Part shown: one piece after another, positions 26,075 to 34,005 of the stretch | Layout of the letters: every line of letters begins with the position of its first letter | Position numbering within the stretch: position 1 is the stretch's first letter | Assembly (NCBI GenBank): GCA_934725425.1 | Contig: CAKVAX010000003.1 | Span: forward strand, 113,819 to 177,818 | From: an uncultured Eubacteriales bacterium | GTDB taxonomy: Bacteria > Bacillota > Clostridia > Oscillospirales > Acutalibacteraceae | Direction of reading: 5' to 3' | DNA: 64,000 nt | Program-made: the position numbers and the translations under genes | Notes under the pieces: model-generated | What the model was told of the DNA's origin: nothing | Seen by the model: the letters and a program-made list of their open reading frames with translations, nothing else | Databases searched by the model: none

Positions 26075-27256
26075 TTATTTGTTTTCCTTGATTATTTTTT
26101 CCCAAAGCGGAGACATATCACGAAGTCTCTTTACTGCTTTGGAAACTTTTTCTATTACAAAATCTATTTCTTCATCTGTATTTGATTCGTCGAGTGAAAG
26201 CCTTAACGAACCGTGAGCTATTTCGTGAGGCAATCCGATAGCTAATAAAACATGGCTCGGATCAAGAGAACCTGAAGTGCATGCAGAACCGGAAGAAGCA
26301 CATATTCCTGCCATATCAAGCAATAAAAGTAAAGATTCTCCTTCAATTCCTTCAAAGCTTATATTAACGTTTCCGGGAAGTCTTTTTTCTCTGTGACCGT
26401 TAAGCCTCGAACGTTCTATTTTTAAAAGTTCGGTGATAAGTTTATCACGTTTTTTAATTAATCTTGAATTTTTTTCTTCTATTTCGCTGCACGCTGTTTC
26501 TATTGCTTTTCCGAGAGCAGCAATTTCAGCTGTATTTTCGGTACCTGCACGTTTTCCGGATTCTTGAGCTCCGCCTTCCATGAATGTTTCTATGCGTACG
26601 CCTTTTCTTATATAAAGAGCGCCTACTCCTTTGGGACCGTGAAATTTGTGAGCGGATAAAGAAAGCATATCGATGTTTTGTTTTTTGACATCTATCGGAA
26701 CGTGACCTACTGCCTGAACTGCGTCTGTGTGGAAAAGAACGCCTTTATCTTTGCATATTTTTCCTATTTCTTCAATGGGCTCGATAGTTCCGATTTCGTT
26801 ATTTGCATACATTATTGTTACAAGTGCGGTTTTTTCGGTTATAGCGTTTTCGACATCTTTTGGATTTACAAGACCTTGACTGTCTACGTCAAGATACGTG
26901 ACGTCAAATCCCTTTTTCTCTAAATATTGAGCTGTGTGCAGAACGGCATGGTGTTCTATTTTAGAAGTTATGATATGATTTTTTCCTTTTTTTAATCCTT
27001 CAAATGCTGCACCTTTTATTGCCCAGTTGTCGGATTCGGTTCCACAGGAAGTAAAAAATATTTCTTTCGAAGAAGCGCCTAAAGCCTTTGCGACACGTTC
27101 TCTTGCAATTTCAAGTTCTTTTTTTGCATTTCTTCCCACGGAATAAATAGTGGAAGGATTACCAAAATTCTCTCTGAAAAACGGCAACATGGTGTCCAAA
27201 GCTTCTTGGCTTACAGCAGTTGTTGCAGCGTTGTCCATATAAATAATTTTTTTCAT
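26075..27256 (-). CDS. iscS: Cysteine desulfurase (IscS/NifS)
   Basis: A 393-residue PLP enzyme that takes sulfur from cysteine for Fe-S clusters. It starts IIYMDNAATTAVS; the PLP lysine is in SLSAHKFHGPKGVG and the catalytic cysteine in SSGSACTSGSLDPSH, the long-loop NifS/IscS (group I) form. The scaffold gene follows. The start ATG at 27256 has no ribosome-binding site at normal distance; AAAGGTGG lies 37 or so bases upstream with a hairpin between. It is expressed from its own promoter inside the end of glyS. Confidence 0.96.
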   Translation of the reverse strand: MKKIIYMDNAATTAVSQEALDTMLPFFRENFGNPSTIYSVGRNAKKELEIARERVAKALGASSKEIFFTSCGTESDNWAIKGAAFEGLKKGKNHIITSKIEHHAVLHTAQYLEKKGFDVTYLDVDSQGLVNPKDVENAITEKTALVTIMYANNEIGTIEPIEEIGKICKDKGVLFHTDAVQAVGHVPIDVKKQNIDMLSLSAHKFHGPKGVGALYIRKGVRIETFMEGGAQESGKRAGTENTAEIAALGKAIETACSEIEEKNSRLIKKRDKLITELLKIERSRLNGHREKRLPGNVNISFEGIEGESLLLLLDMAGICASSGSACTSGSLDPSHVLLAIGLPHEIAHGSLRLSLDESNTDEEIDFVIEKVSKAVKRLRDMSPLWEKIIKENK

Positions 27257-27262
27257 ATTTGT

Positions 27263-27288
27263 CGGGACTTATTTTTCAAAGTTGCCCG
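27263..27288 (-). promoter_or_regulatory. Hairpin between the ribosome-binding site and start codon of iscS
   Basis: On the minus strand CGGG-CA-ACTT, an 8-base loop, then AAGT-CCCG forms an 8-bp stem with a 2-base bulge. AAAGGTGG lies 5 bases before the hairpin and the iscS ATG 6 bases after it. Folding would bring site and start to about 11 bases apart. Confidence 0.45.
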
Positions 27289-27350
27289 GTTTACCACCTT
27301 TCTTTTTTATTTTTAATAAACTGAAATTCATTTTGACCAATTTTTTTGAG

Positions 27351-27379
27351 ATTATAACAGTTTAGATTTTAAAACGCAA
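27351..27379 (-). promoter_or_regulatory. Probable promoter of iscS-iscU
   Basis: On the minus strand TTGCGT (27374-27379) and TATAAT (27351-27356) are 17 bases apart, giving a leader of about 85 bases. The -35 lies inside the last codons of glyS. Confidence 0.6.
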
Positions 27380-28730
27380 TTTTATTTTGAATATATTCTG
27401 TAAGACTGTCAATCGCAACCCTTTCCTGATTCATGGAATCACGGTCACGGATAGTAACACAGCCATCATTTTCACTGTCAAAATCATAAGTTATGCACAG
27501 GGGAGTACCTATTTCGTCCTGACGACGATATCTTTTTCCTATTGAACCCGATTCATCATAATCCACCATGAAATTTTTTGAAAGTTCCTCATAAACTTTT
27601 TGAGCTTTTTCTCCGAGTTTTTTTGATAGTGGTAACACACAAGCTTTAAACGGAGCCAAAGCAGGATGAAGTTTTAATACAACTCTGGTGTCTTTCTCGT
27701 TTATTACTTCTTCGGTGTAAGCATCGCAAAGAAAAGCCAATGCCACACGGTCTGCGCCGAGAGAAGGTTCAATTACGTAAGGCAAATATCTTTCTCCTGT
27801 TTCTGCATCGAAGTAGTCTAAATTTTTACCCGAATGTTCCTGATGACGTTTTAAATCGAAATCGGTTCTGTCTGCAATTCCCCAAAGTTCTCCCCAGCCA
27901 AATGGAAAAGCGTATTCTATATCTGTAGTTGCGTTGGAATAATGGCACAGTTCTTCTTTTGAATGGTCGCGAAGCCTTATATTTTCTCTGTTCATTCCAA
28001 GACTCGAAAGCCATTTTTCACAGAAATTTTTCCAATAATTAAACCATTCCAAATCGGTTCCGGGCTTGCAGAAAAATTCAAGTTCCATTTGTTCGAATTC
28101 TCTTGTTCTGAAAGTAAAATTTCCGGGAGTTATTTCATTTCTGAAAGATTTTCCGATTTGAGCTATTCCGAAAGGAATTTTTTTACGCGAAGCTCTTTGT
28201 ACATTTGCGAAGTTTACAAATATACCCTGAGCAGTTTCGGGTCTTAAATAGATTTCATTTTTGCTGTCCTCGGTTACACCTTGAAGTGTTTTGAACATCA
28301 AATTAAATTTTCTAATTCCGGTAAAATTATGTCCACCACATTCCGGGCAAGCAATATTGTTTTCGGAAATGCATTTCTCCATTTCTTCAAAAGTCATGGC
28401 GTTGGGATTAATTCCAGCGTCTTCTATTAATTTATCGGCTCTGTGACGGGATTTACATTCTTTGCAATCCATAAGAGGATCGGAAAATCCACCAATATGA
28501 CCCGATGCTTCCCATACTTTTGGATTCATGAGTATTGCAGCGTCAAGCTGAACATTATATTTTGATTCCTGAACAAATTTTTTTATCCAAGCTTTTTTTA
28601 CGTTATTTTTGAATAAAACTCCCAGCGGACCGTAATCCCATGTATTTGACAAACCTCCGTAAATTTCAGAACCGGAAAAAATAAAACCTCGATTTTTACA
28701 AAGTGCTACGATAGTATCCATATTTTTCAT
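27369..28730 (-). CDS. glyS: Glycyl-tRNA synthetase, dimeric class II
   Basis: A 453-residue (from ATG 28730) synthetase of the alpha2 type. It shows the N-terminal VALCKNRGFIFSGSEIYGG, motif 2 (QIGKSFRNEITPG, then FEQMELEFF) and motif 3 (PSLGADRVALAF). Two CxxC pairs (CKEC near residue 90 and CPECGGH near 128) lie in the insertion. The frame is open to 28754, but ATG at 28730 follows GGAAGGG; the choice is not certain. It lies 45 bases after nrdG with no T-box between, so it may be co-transcribed with the nrd genes. Confidence 0.95.
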   Translation of the reverse strand: MKNMDTIVALCKNRGFIFSGSEIYGGLSNTWDYGPLGVLFKNNVKKAWIKKFVQESKYNVQLDAAILMNPKVWEASGHIGGFSDPLMDCKECKSRHRADKLIEDAGINPNAMTFEEMEKCISENNIACPECGGHNFTGIRKFNLMFKTLQGVTEDSKNEIYLRPETAQGIFVNFANVQRASRKKIPFGIAQIGKSFRNEITPGNFTFRTREFEQMELEFFCKPGTDLEWFNYWKNFCEKWLSSLGMNRENIRLRDHSKEELCHYSNATTDIEYAFPFGWGELWGIADRTDFDLKRHQEHSGKNLDYFDAETGERYLPYVIEPSLGADRVALAFLCDAYTEEVINEKDTRVVLKLHPALAPFKACVLPLSKKLGEKAQKVYEELSKNFMVDYDESGSIGKRYRRQDEIGTPLCITYDFDSENDGCVTIRDRDSMNQERVAIDSLTEYIQNKIAF

Positions 28731-28775
28731 AAATCGTATTCGCCCTTCCCACATTTAGATAAATAAAATCGAAAA

Positions 28776-29291
28776 TCAGCTGATTTTCACTGCATGCTGA
28801 TTTTCTGAACTTAGAGTTACCCCCAGAACCGAATCGAAAATAGGTTTTGATTCAGGGATAAATCTCCCATATTTAATTATAATATTTTTAAACTTACTAA
28901 TCAATTGAATTTCCTTTTTTATTTCATTTTCATAATAACCGGTGTAAATAACGAAATCGTCATTGCATCCTAATTTTCTGAAATAAGAGATGAGCTCAAA
29001 TATTTCATCGAATTGAAGAATCGGTTCAAGTCCCCCGATAACTACGGCATTGGTTATCGGGTTCGTCTTGTACCTCAAATATATATCTGAAAAAGGTACT
29101 TTTTTATTTGGCATAGTTGAAATTTTCATATTTTGGCAAATCGAACAATCGAGTCCAAGTTCCGTCAAGCACTTAAAATCACATTTTGAAGTAGCGATAA
29201 ACATAGAAGCTTTTTTATAATCCTGAAAATTTTCATCAACTATTTCTTTAACGGTCAGCGTGAATTTTGAATCATCGGAATTAATTTTCAT
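28776..29291 (-). CDS. nrdG: Anaerobic ribonucleotide reductase activating protein (radical SAM)
   Basis: A 171-residue activase that installs the glycyl radical on NrdD. The cysteine pattern is C-x3-C-x7-C-x2-C (SKCDFKCLTELGLDCSICQN); the spacing departs from the classical C-x3-C-x2-C and matches the longer NrdG variety of Clostridia. VIGGLEPILQFDE is the glycine-rich SAM segment. It overlaps nrdD by 11 bases, so the two are translationally coupled. Confidence 0.9.
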   Translation of the reverse strand: MKINSDDSKFTLTVKEIVDENFQDYKKASMFIATSKCDFKCLTELGLDCSICQNMKISTMPNKKVPFSDIYLRYKTNPITNAVVIGGLEPILQFDEIFELISYFRKLGCNDDFVIYTGYYENEIKKEIQLISKFKNIIIKYGRFIPESKPIFDSVLGVTLSSENQHAVKIS

Positions 29292-31191
29292 TTAAATCAA
29301 ACCATTTTCTTTGTTCAAATTCTTGTTTGCGTTCTTTGCTGTAAGCTGAGAATGGAACCAAAAATCCTACTATTCTTGAATAAGTATCCGCTACGCCTTT
29401 GCCGCATTTCGGGCACTTAGGTGAGAAGAACGCATGTTCGTCCTCGCATACGGAAATTTTGCAGTTGTACGCAAAATATATTACTCCCGATTTTGCAATG
29501 TGATTCAAAAGTTCCCAAGCTTGCTCTTCGCTTGCAAATTTTCCTGCTAAATTTATGTGCGAAATTTGTCCTCCGCCGCATTCCTTGTCAAGTTTTGCGC
29601 CTAAATTTATTTTTTCGTTTAAAGTGCATTTTTCCATCAAAGGAATCCATTGATTCGAATAAATAAAGTATTGTTCTTTTTCGGGGTATAAAATAGAATC
29701 TTTTTGGCTGAGTATCACGTTTGCTCTTTCTGCGGGAATAGCTTCCACGTTTATGCTGTAGTCAAAAGTATATGAATCTTTTTGAGAATTGATTGCATTT
29801 AATATTTCGGTTGCGAAATCAAGACCTTCTTTAGAATAAGATTTATTGCCGAATTCATCGGTGTTTATAAGCCCAAATTCAGAAATCGCTTCGTACATTG
29901 CTGTAATTCCGATTGTATTGTATTGCTTTTCAATTTCTATAAGACCGTAAGAATAATTCGGAAGCAATCCTCTTTCAATGTCTTGCTTAATTATATCTCG
30001 GACAACATCCAAAACTTTTACGCAGTTATCGAGTCTTTTTCTGAGTATTTCCAAGAATTTTTCTTTGCTTCCGTTTGCTTCTATTGCAATTCTTCTGAGA
30101 TTAATTGTATTAACCTGAATGCTTCCTACAGAAAGCGAAGTTCCGCCGACTGAGTTTATAAAAGCATCAAGTTTTGAAGTATTTGAAATGAGTCGGCAAC
30201 AGTTTGAAAGGCTTGTGACATCGTTTCCAACATAGAAATTACTGTCATACCACGTCATGTTATGCCTGTTGCACCATCTTGCAAATTCTTCGTCTACAAA
30301 TTTGCCGTTTTGGAACAGCAAAGAATATGTAAGAACGGGGAAAGTCATCATTGTTTCTTTTCGTATTTCCGAAACGACTTCCATAAATACTTTCTGATGT
30401 TGGATAATTCCTTCGATATGGTCGATTACATAATCTCCGTTGGGGAATTGACGTCCACCGAAAAGTTCCACAAGGTAATTTCTGTCCATTACGCTTATGT
30501 TTGAAAAAGCACATTCGGTAACACGGAGATAAGGTTGATTCAAATCGTATATAAATTTTTGGAAACATTGTTTGCGATAATATTCAGGGTCTTTGAGGCA
30601 GAAATTATTTTTAACATCGTTGTACCAAAAATAATAAGAATACAAAAGATAGCTTGGGAGTCCCACTGCTCCGCTGCTGCGATTTGAAGCCCAGCTTATG
30701 AATTCCAAAACATGGTCGTTAAAAGTTGTTAGATGTTTCGGAGCTCCGGTTTTGAATTTGTTGATGAAAAAAAGTCCTTTTTCAACGAGTTTATCAAGGT
30801 CATAAGCATAGCAATAGGGAGTGAAAGATGAAGTTGCGGAATTATGAAGATAAAATTCACCGCTCCATTCTCCTTCAAGCCAAGTTTCAGCTGTTTCGTT
30901 ACCATATTTCTTTGTTATTTCTTTAAAAATTTTGTTGTACGAAAGAAGTTTGGTATGTGGTTTAACCATGTCTGCCAAAAGCGTTCTTACGTCCCTTGTA
31001 GTGCTGTTGGCGTTGGCATCAATTGTAGTTTCGGCAACGGTTTTTGACTTTATGAAATTATCTATAAAATCGGTAAAATTGAGATTTGAGTTCGAAAATC
31101 CGTTCATCATTTCAAAACGCGAATCATATTTCTTTTTTAATTTTGAAATAAAATCAGAAAACGGTTTATAAAGATTTAGCTCAATATTCAT
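29281..31191 (-). CDS. nrdD: Anaerobic (class III) ribonucleoside-triphosphate reductase
   Basis: A 636-residue oxygen-sensitive enzyme making dNTPs. The glycyl radical site is in SRIVGFLVPFSAYS at the C-terminus, next to a four-cysteine zinc site (CKISVC and CPKCGKG). Catalytic-barrel segments include LHNSATSSFTPYC and GGTSLSVGSIQVN. It is shorter than the formate-dependent E. coli type (about 710) and starts directly in the barrel domain: the N-terminal ATP-cone is missing. A CPKC redoxin is encoded 13 bases upstream, suggesting a redoxin-reduced subtype. ATG at 31191 follows GGGGGAA. Confidence 0.95.
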   Translation of the reverse strand: MNIELNLYKPFSDFISKLKKKYDSRFEMMNGFSNSNLNFTDFIDNFIKSKTVAETTIDANANSTTRDVRTLLADMVKPHTKLLSYNKIFKEITKKYGNETAETWLEGEWSGEFYLHNSATSSFTPYCYAYDLDKLVEKGLFFINKFKTGAPKHLTTFNDHVLEFISWASNRSSGAVGLPSYLLYSYYFWYNDVKNNFCLKDPEYYRKQCFQKFIYDLNQPYLRVTECAFSNISVMDRNYLVELFGGRQFPNGDYVIDHIEGIIQHQKVFMEVVSEIRKETMMTFPVLTYSLLFQNGKFVDEEFARWCNRHNMTWYDSNFYVGNDVTSLSNCCRLISNTSKLDAFINSVGGTSLSVGSIQVNTINLRRIAIEANGSKEKFLEILRKRLDNCVKVLDVVRDIIKQDIERGLLPNYSYGLIEIEKQYNTIGITAMYEAISEFGLINTDEFGNKSYSKEGLDFATEILNAINSQKDSYTFDYSINVEAIPAERANVILSQKDSILYPEKEQYFIYSNQWIPLMEKCTLNEKINLGAKLDKECGGGQISHINLAGKFASEEQAWELLNHIAKSGVIYFAYNCKISVCEDEHAFFSPKCPKCGKGVADTYSRIVGFLVPFSAYSKERKQEFEQRKWFDLNEN

Positions 31192-31204
31192 CTAAAAATT
31201 CCCC

Positions 31205-31411
31205 CTATTGTTGATTGTTAATCCAGTTGTTTGCTTCTACAAAAGTTAATATTTCTCCGTCTACTTCCATTATCGGAAGGGATTGAATCCCTAAGTCTTG
31301 TAATTTTGAAAAATCATCAGTTTCTGTAAATTCTATTTTTTTGTTTTCCAATTTACTTTTAAGAACTTTGCATTTTGGGCATCCGTTGCTGTACAAAATT
31401 ATACTTTTCAT
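31205..31411 (-). CDS. Glutaredoxin-like (NrdH-type) redoxin
   Basis: A 68-residue thioredoxin-fold protein with active site CPKC at residues 11-14, the cis-proline loop SLPIME and a C-terminal helix. The size and position as first gene before nrdD and nrdG suggest it reduces NrdD, the role played by NrdH-like proteins for redoxin-dependent class III enzymes; this is inferred from context. ATG at 31411 follows AAGGGAT. Confidence 0.85.
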   Translation of the reverse strand: MKSIILYSNGCPKCKVLKSKLENKKIEFTETDDFSKLQDLGIQSLPIMEVDGEILTFVEANNWINNQQ

Positions 31412-31536
31412 AAAATTATCCCTTCAATTTAAAAATTTTGATTATGCTTATAAATTTTCGCATTAATGTAAGTATTGTACGAATTTTTTTTGAAGTTGAT
31501 TATCCAAATTAACAATTATGGACTATTACTTTCTTC

Positions 31537-31590
31537 ACACCATATATAGTGTAGCTTGTTCATTATACTCCCTATCAGTAGTGATGTCAA
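31537..31590 (-). promoter_or_regulatory. Promoter of the nrd operon with NrdR-type boxes
   Basis: On the minus strand perfect TTGACA (31585-31590) and TATAAT (31562-31567) are 17 bases apart. A 16-base NrdR-box-like sequence, ACACTATATATGGTGT, lies at 31537-31552 over the start site. A degenerate second box (ACTACTGATAGGGAGT, 31567-31582) sits in the spacer, 30 bases centre to centre. Paired boxes about three helical turns apart are the NrdR arrangement. The repressor gene is at 4877-5332. Confidence 0.8.
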
Positions 31591-31664
31591 TGGATAATTA
31601 TATTGAAGTTTTTTTAATTTTCAAAGAATTTTATTCCACATTTTTTCAACAAATTTATAAACAT

Positions 31665-31712
31665 ATCGTCCTCAAGCCAGCACCGGGCAGAGCTTTAAGG
31701 ACGATCATTTTT
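31665..31712. terminator. Long hairpin, probable terminator of the rodA-pseudokinase transcript
   Basis: ATCGTCCT plus AAGC pairs with GCTT plus AGGACGAT around a G+C-rich inner loop. It lies 43 bases after the pseudokinase stop. The better T run (CATTTTT) is on the plus strand, where no gene ends, so its role is uncertain. Bases 31591-31664 hold nothing I recognise. Confidence 0.5.
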
Positions 31713-31754
31713 AACGAAAATTAAATATTACTGTATTTATTTTAAACGCCAAAG

Positions 31755-33389
31755 TTAAATGCTCCCTTTGCTTATTACAATGGTGACCTCGCTGCCGTAT
31801 TCGAGTTTTTCTCCCGGATTATAATTTTTGTATCCTATAACTATGCCCTCGGCAAATTCTTTACTGAATTCAGAAGTTTGCACAGGAACCAGTTTTTGAG
31901 CAGTAATGAGTTGGGAAGCTTCCGAAAGACTTTTTCCTTTTATCTCCGGCAGAGTTCGTTGTTTGCTGCCTTTGCTTAAATTTACTGCTATAGCAGTATG
32001 CCTTTCCATTTCTTCGCCGGGATTCGGATTTTGGGATATTATGCTTCCTTCTTCTATTTTGTCGCTAAAATCTTCTCCCATTACCGCAAGTTGATAGTCT
32101 TTTGCGGAATCATTCAGTGATTTATAATTTTTCCCTATTAAATTTGGAACAGGAATCATGTCTGATTTTTCTTGTGATTCTTCTTCCATTTCTTCTGCCG
32201 CTGAGTAAACTTTATCCATTTCAGAAATTTCTGTTTGCTGCGAAGAAGAATTTTTGTTATTGGAATTGTTTCTAAGCCAGAACCAATATACTACCAGAGC
32301 AGAAATAAGTATTATTAAGGCACATGCGCACGATACGATTCCCCATATTGCCGCAGAATTTTTTTTAGGTTTCTTTTGCATTGATAATGCCGGATTATTG
32401 GGTCGAGACCCACTGCTTATATCTTGAACATGTAAAATGGGGGAGTCGGAAAGTTCTATTCTTAAATTTTCAAACGAAATGGTTCGATTGTTGGGATAAA
32501 CTCGCAGGGCATTTGCAAGTGCAGATATGACATTCTCGGGTATAACATCTAAAATATCCTTTGGCATAAGGAGTTTGTCATTATTTTTCCTTTTAGGCGC
32601 TATAAGAGGATATTCCCCTGTTAAAGACCAGAAAAGTGTAGCCGAAAATCCATATACGTCCGTGACTTCTGAAGGCTCGAAATTTTCGGTATATTGTTCT
32701 ATTGCCGAACAGCCGTCGTATAGCTGGCCTTCTATTTCGGAATGTAAACTTCTTAAATTTTTTGTAGCAAAGCCCGATAATTTAAGTTTTTGCTCGGAAG
32801 TTACAATTATATTTTCGGGGCAAATTCCGAGGTGATGAACTTTTGCGTTTGACATATATATGAGTGATGAAAGCAAGGGCATAAATAATGCTTGAGCTTC
32901 ATGCCATTCAAGGGGCTCAGAACGTGAACTCATGTATTTATCAAGTTTGATTCCTTCTACCCATTCAAATATTACGTAAGCCGTGTTATTTTCTTCAAAA
33001 ATATCATAAACCGCTGCTATTGATGAAAGATTCCTCAATCTGGCAATCGATCTGAAGTATTTTAGAAAGTCCGTAATCAGTTTTTGGAATTCCGAAGATT
33101 TGTTGGGGAGAACAAGTATTTTTTCAAAATTTTCGCTTCGCTGACATATCCGAGAGGGGAAAAACTCTCTTATATAAACTCTTGAGTTTTCGACTTTATC
33201 ATATCCGGCGTATTCCAGTCCCTCGCCGTCCATTTTTATGGCTTTACCGATGTAGTATCTGTTTGCAAGTAAAGTTCTTTGCGGAAGAAAAGGTTCCACT
33301 TGAGGATTAACTAAATTTTTTCCGCAGTATGGGCATGTTCCACTCAAAATATTCGATGACTTAAAACAGTTCATACATAGATTGTCCAT
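31755..33389 (-). CDS. Zinc-ribbon, pseudokinase, transmembrane, PASTA protein
   Basis: A 544-residue protein. An N-terminal zinc ribbon (C5, C8, C19, C22) is followed by a Ser/Thr-kinase fold (about 40-300), a membrane helix (about 346-368) and two extracellular PASTA repeats (about 413-544: PNLIGKNYKSLNDSAKDY; LPEIKGKSLSEASQLI). The fold is like PrkC, but catalytic residues are gone: the VAIK lysine is R74, HRDLKPEN reads HLGICPEN (186-193, Asp to Gly188, Lys to Cys190), and DFG reads GFA (206-208). PASTA repeats bind muropeptides. It follows rodA and a flavoprotein, so a scaffold or sensor in wall synthesis is plausible but inferred. Confidence 0.85.
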   Translation of the reverse strand: MDNLCMNCFKSSNILSGTCPYCGKNLVNPQVEPFLPQRTLLANRYYIGKAIKMDGEGLEYAGYDKVENSRVYIREFFPSRICQRSENFEKILVLPNKSSEFQKLITDFLKYFRSIARLRNLSSIAAVYDIFEENNTAYVIFEWVEGIKLDKYMSSRSEPLEWHEAQALFMPLLSSLIYMSNAKVHHLGICPENIIVTSEQKLKLSGFATKNLRSLHSEIEGQLYDGCSAIEQYTENFEPSEVTDVYGFSATLFWSLTGEYPLIAPKRKNNDKLLMPKDILDVIPENVISALANALRVYPNNRTISFENLRIELSDSPILHVQDISSGSRPNNPALSMQKKPKKNSAAIWGIVSCACALIILISALVVYWFWLRNNSNNKNSSSQQTEISEMDKVYSAAEEMEEESQEKSDMIPVPNLIGKNYKSLNDSAKDYQLAVMGEDFSDKIEEGSIISQNPNPGEEMERHTAIAVNLSKGSKQRTLPEIKGKSLSEASQLITAQKLVPVQTSEFSKEFAEGIVIGYKNYNPGEKLEYGSEVTIVISKGSI

Positions 33390-33426
33390 GATAGGTTTAG
33401 CCTCCTGAAATTTAAAATATATAAAA

Positions 33427-34005
33427 TTATTCTAAAATATTATATAAATTATTTACAATATTTTGTATTTTATTATCGTTTTCTAAAATTTCTTTGTCAA
33501 TAGGCGGTTTGTACATATCTGTTTTACATTGTAAAAAAGAATATATTTTTTTTACATTTATAAGTAGTAAATTTGGTTTAATCTGAGAGAGCAAAATTTC
33601 CTCGTTTTTCTTTTCGTCCGATCCCTGAGTGAATAATAGCAATGCCTTTTTGGGAACGTAATTGTTCATCGAGGATTTTAAGAAAATTTTTTCGGAATAA
33701 TATCTTTGCATTCTGTCAATAACGGATTTCAGTGGAGAGGGAACGGAACCGTTGTAAATAGGTGAGGCTATTATCAGTATTTCGCACGACTTAAAATACT
33801 CATCTATGTCTTCCATGTCTTTGAAAATGCAGCCGAGAACGTTTCTGCACCTTTTGCAATCTATACATGGCTTTATATTTTTTTCATAAGCATTCACAAA
33901 TTTTACTTCATCTTTAAAATTATTTCTCAGAAATCTTTTTAAAATTCGGAAAGTGAACCCGTTTTTGTGTGGCGAACCGTATAATATCAGAATTTTTTTA
34001 TTCAT
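33427..34005 (-). CDS. NADPH-dependent FMN reductase / iron-sulfur flavoprotein family
   Basis: A 192-residue flavodoxin-like protein. ILILYGSPHKNGFTFRI is the FMN phosphate loop, and ASPIYNGSVPSPLKSVIDR the second FMN-binding segment. Between them CIDCKRC and a further Cys resemble the compact cysteine motif of iron-sulfur flavoproteins, so it may carry a 4Fe-4S cluster. The electron partner is unknown. ATG at 34005 overlaps the rodA stop by 8 bases, giving coupled translation. Why it sits between rodA and a PASTA protein is not evident. Confidence 0.8.
   Translation of the reverse strand: MNKKILILYGSPHKNGFTFRILKRFLRNNFKDEVKFVNAYEKNIKPCIDCKRCRNVLGCIFKDMEDIDEYFKSCEILIIASPIYNGSVPSPLKSVIDRMQRYYSEKIFLKSSMNNYVPKKALLLFTQGSDEKKNEEILLSQIKPNLLLINVKKIYSFLQCKTDMYKPPIDKEILENDNKIQNIVNNLYNILE

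Noticed and set aside
25604..26185. 193-codon open frame antisense to iscU and the end of iscS
   Set aside because: The sense frames are well-conserved proteins with all catalytic residues; the antisense translation is Phe/Tyr/Cys-rich with no motif.
28731..28775. A T-box leader for glyS
   Set aside because: Only 45 bases separate nrdG and glyS, with no T-box sequence or terminator.
31518..31724. Open frame of 68 codons on the plus strand upstream of the nrd operon
   Set aside because: It overlaps the consensus nrd promoter and NrdR box on the other strand, has no ribosome-binding site, and its composition is not protein-like.
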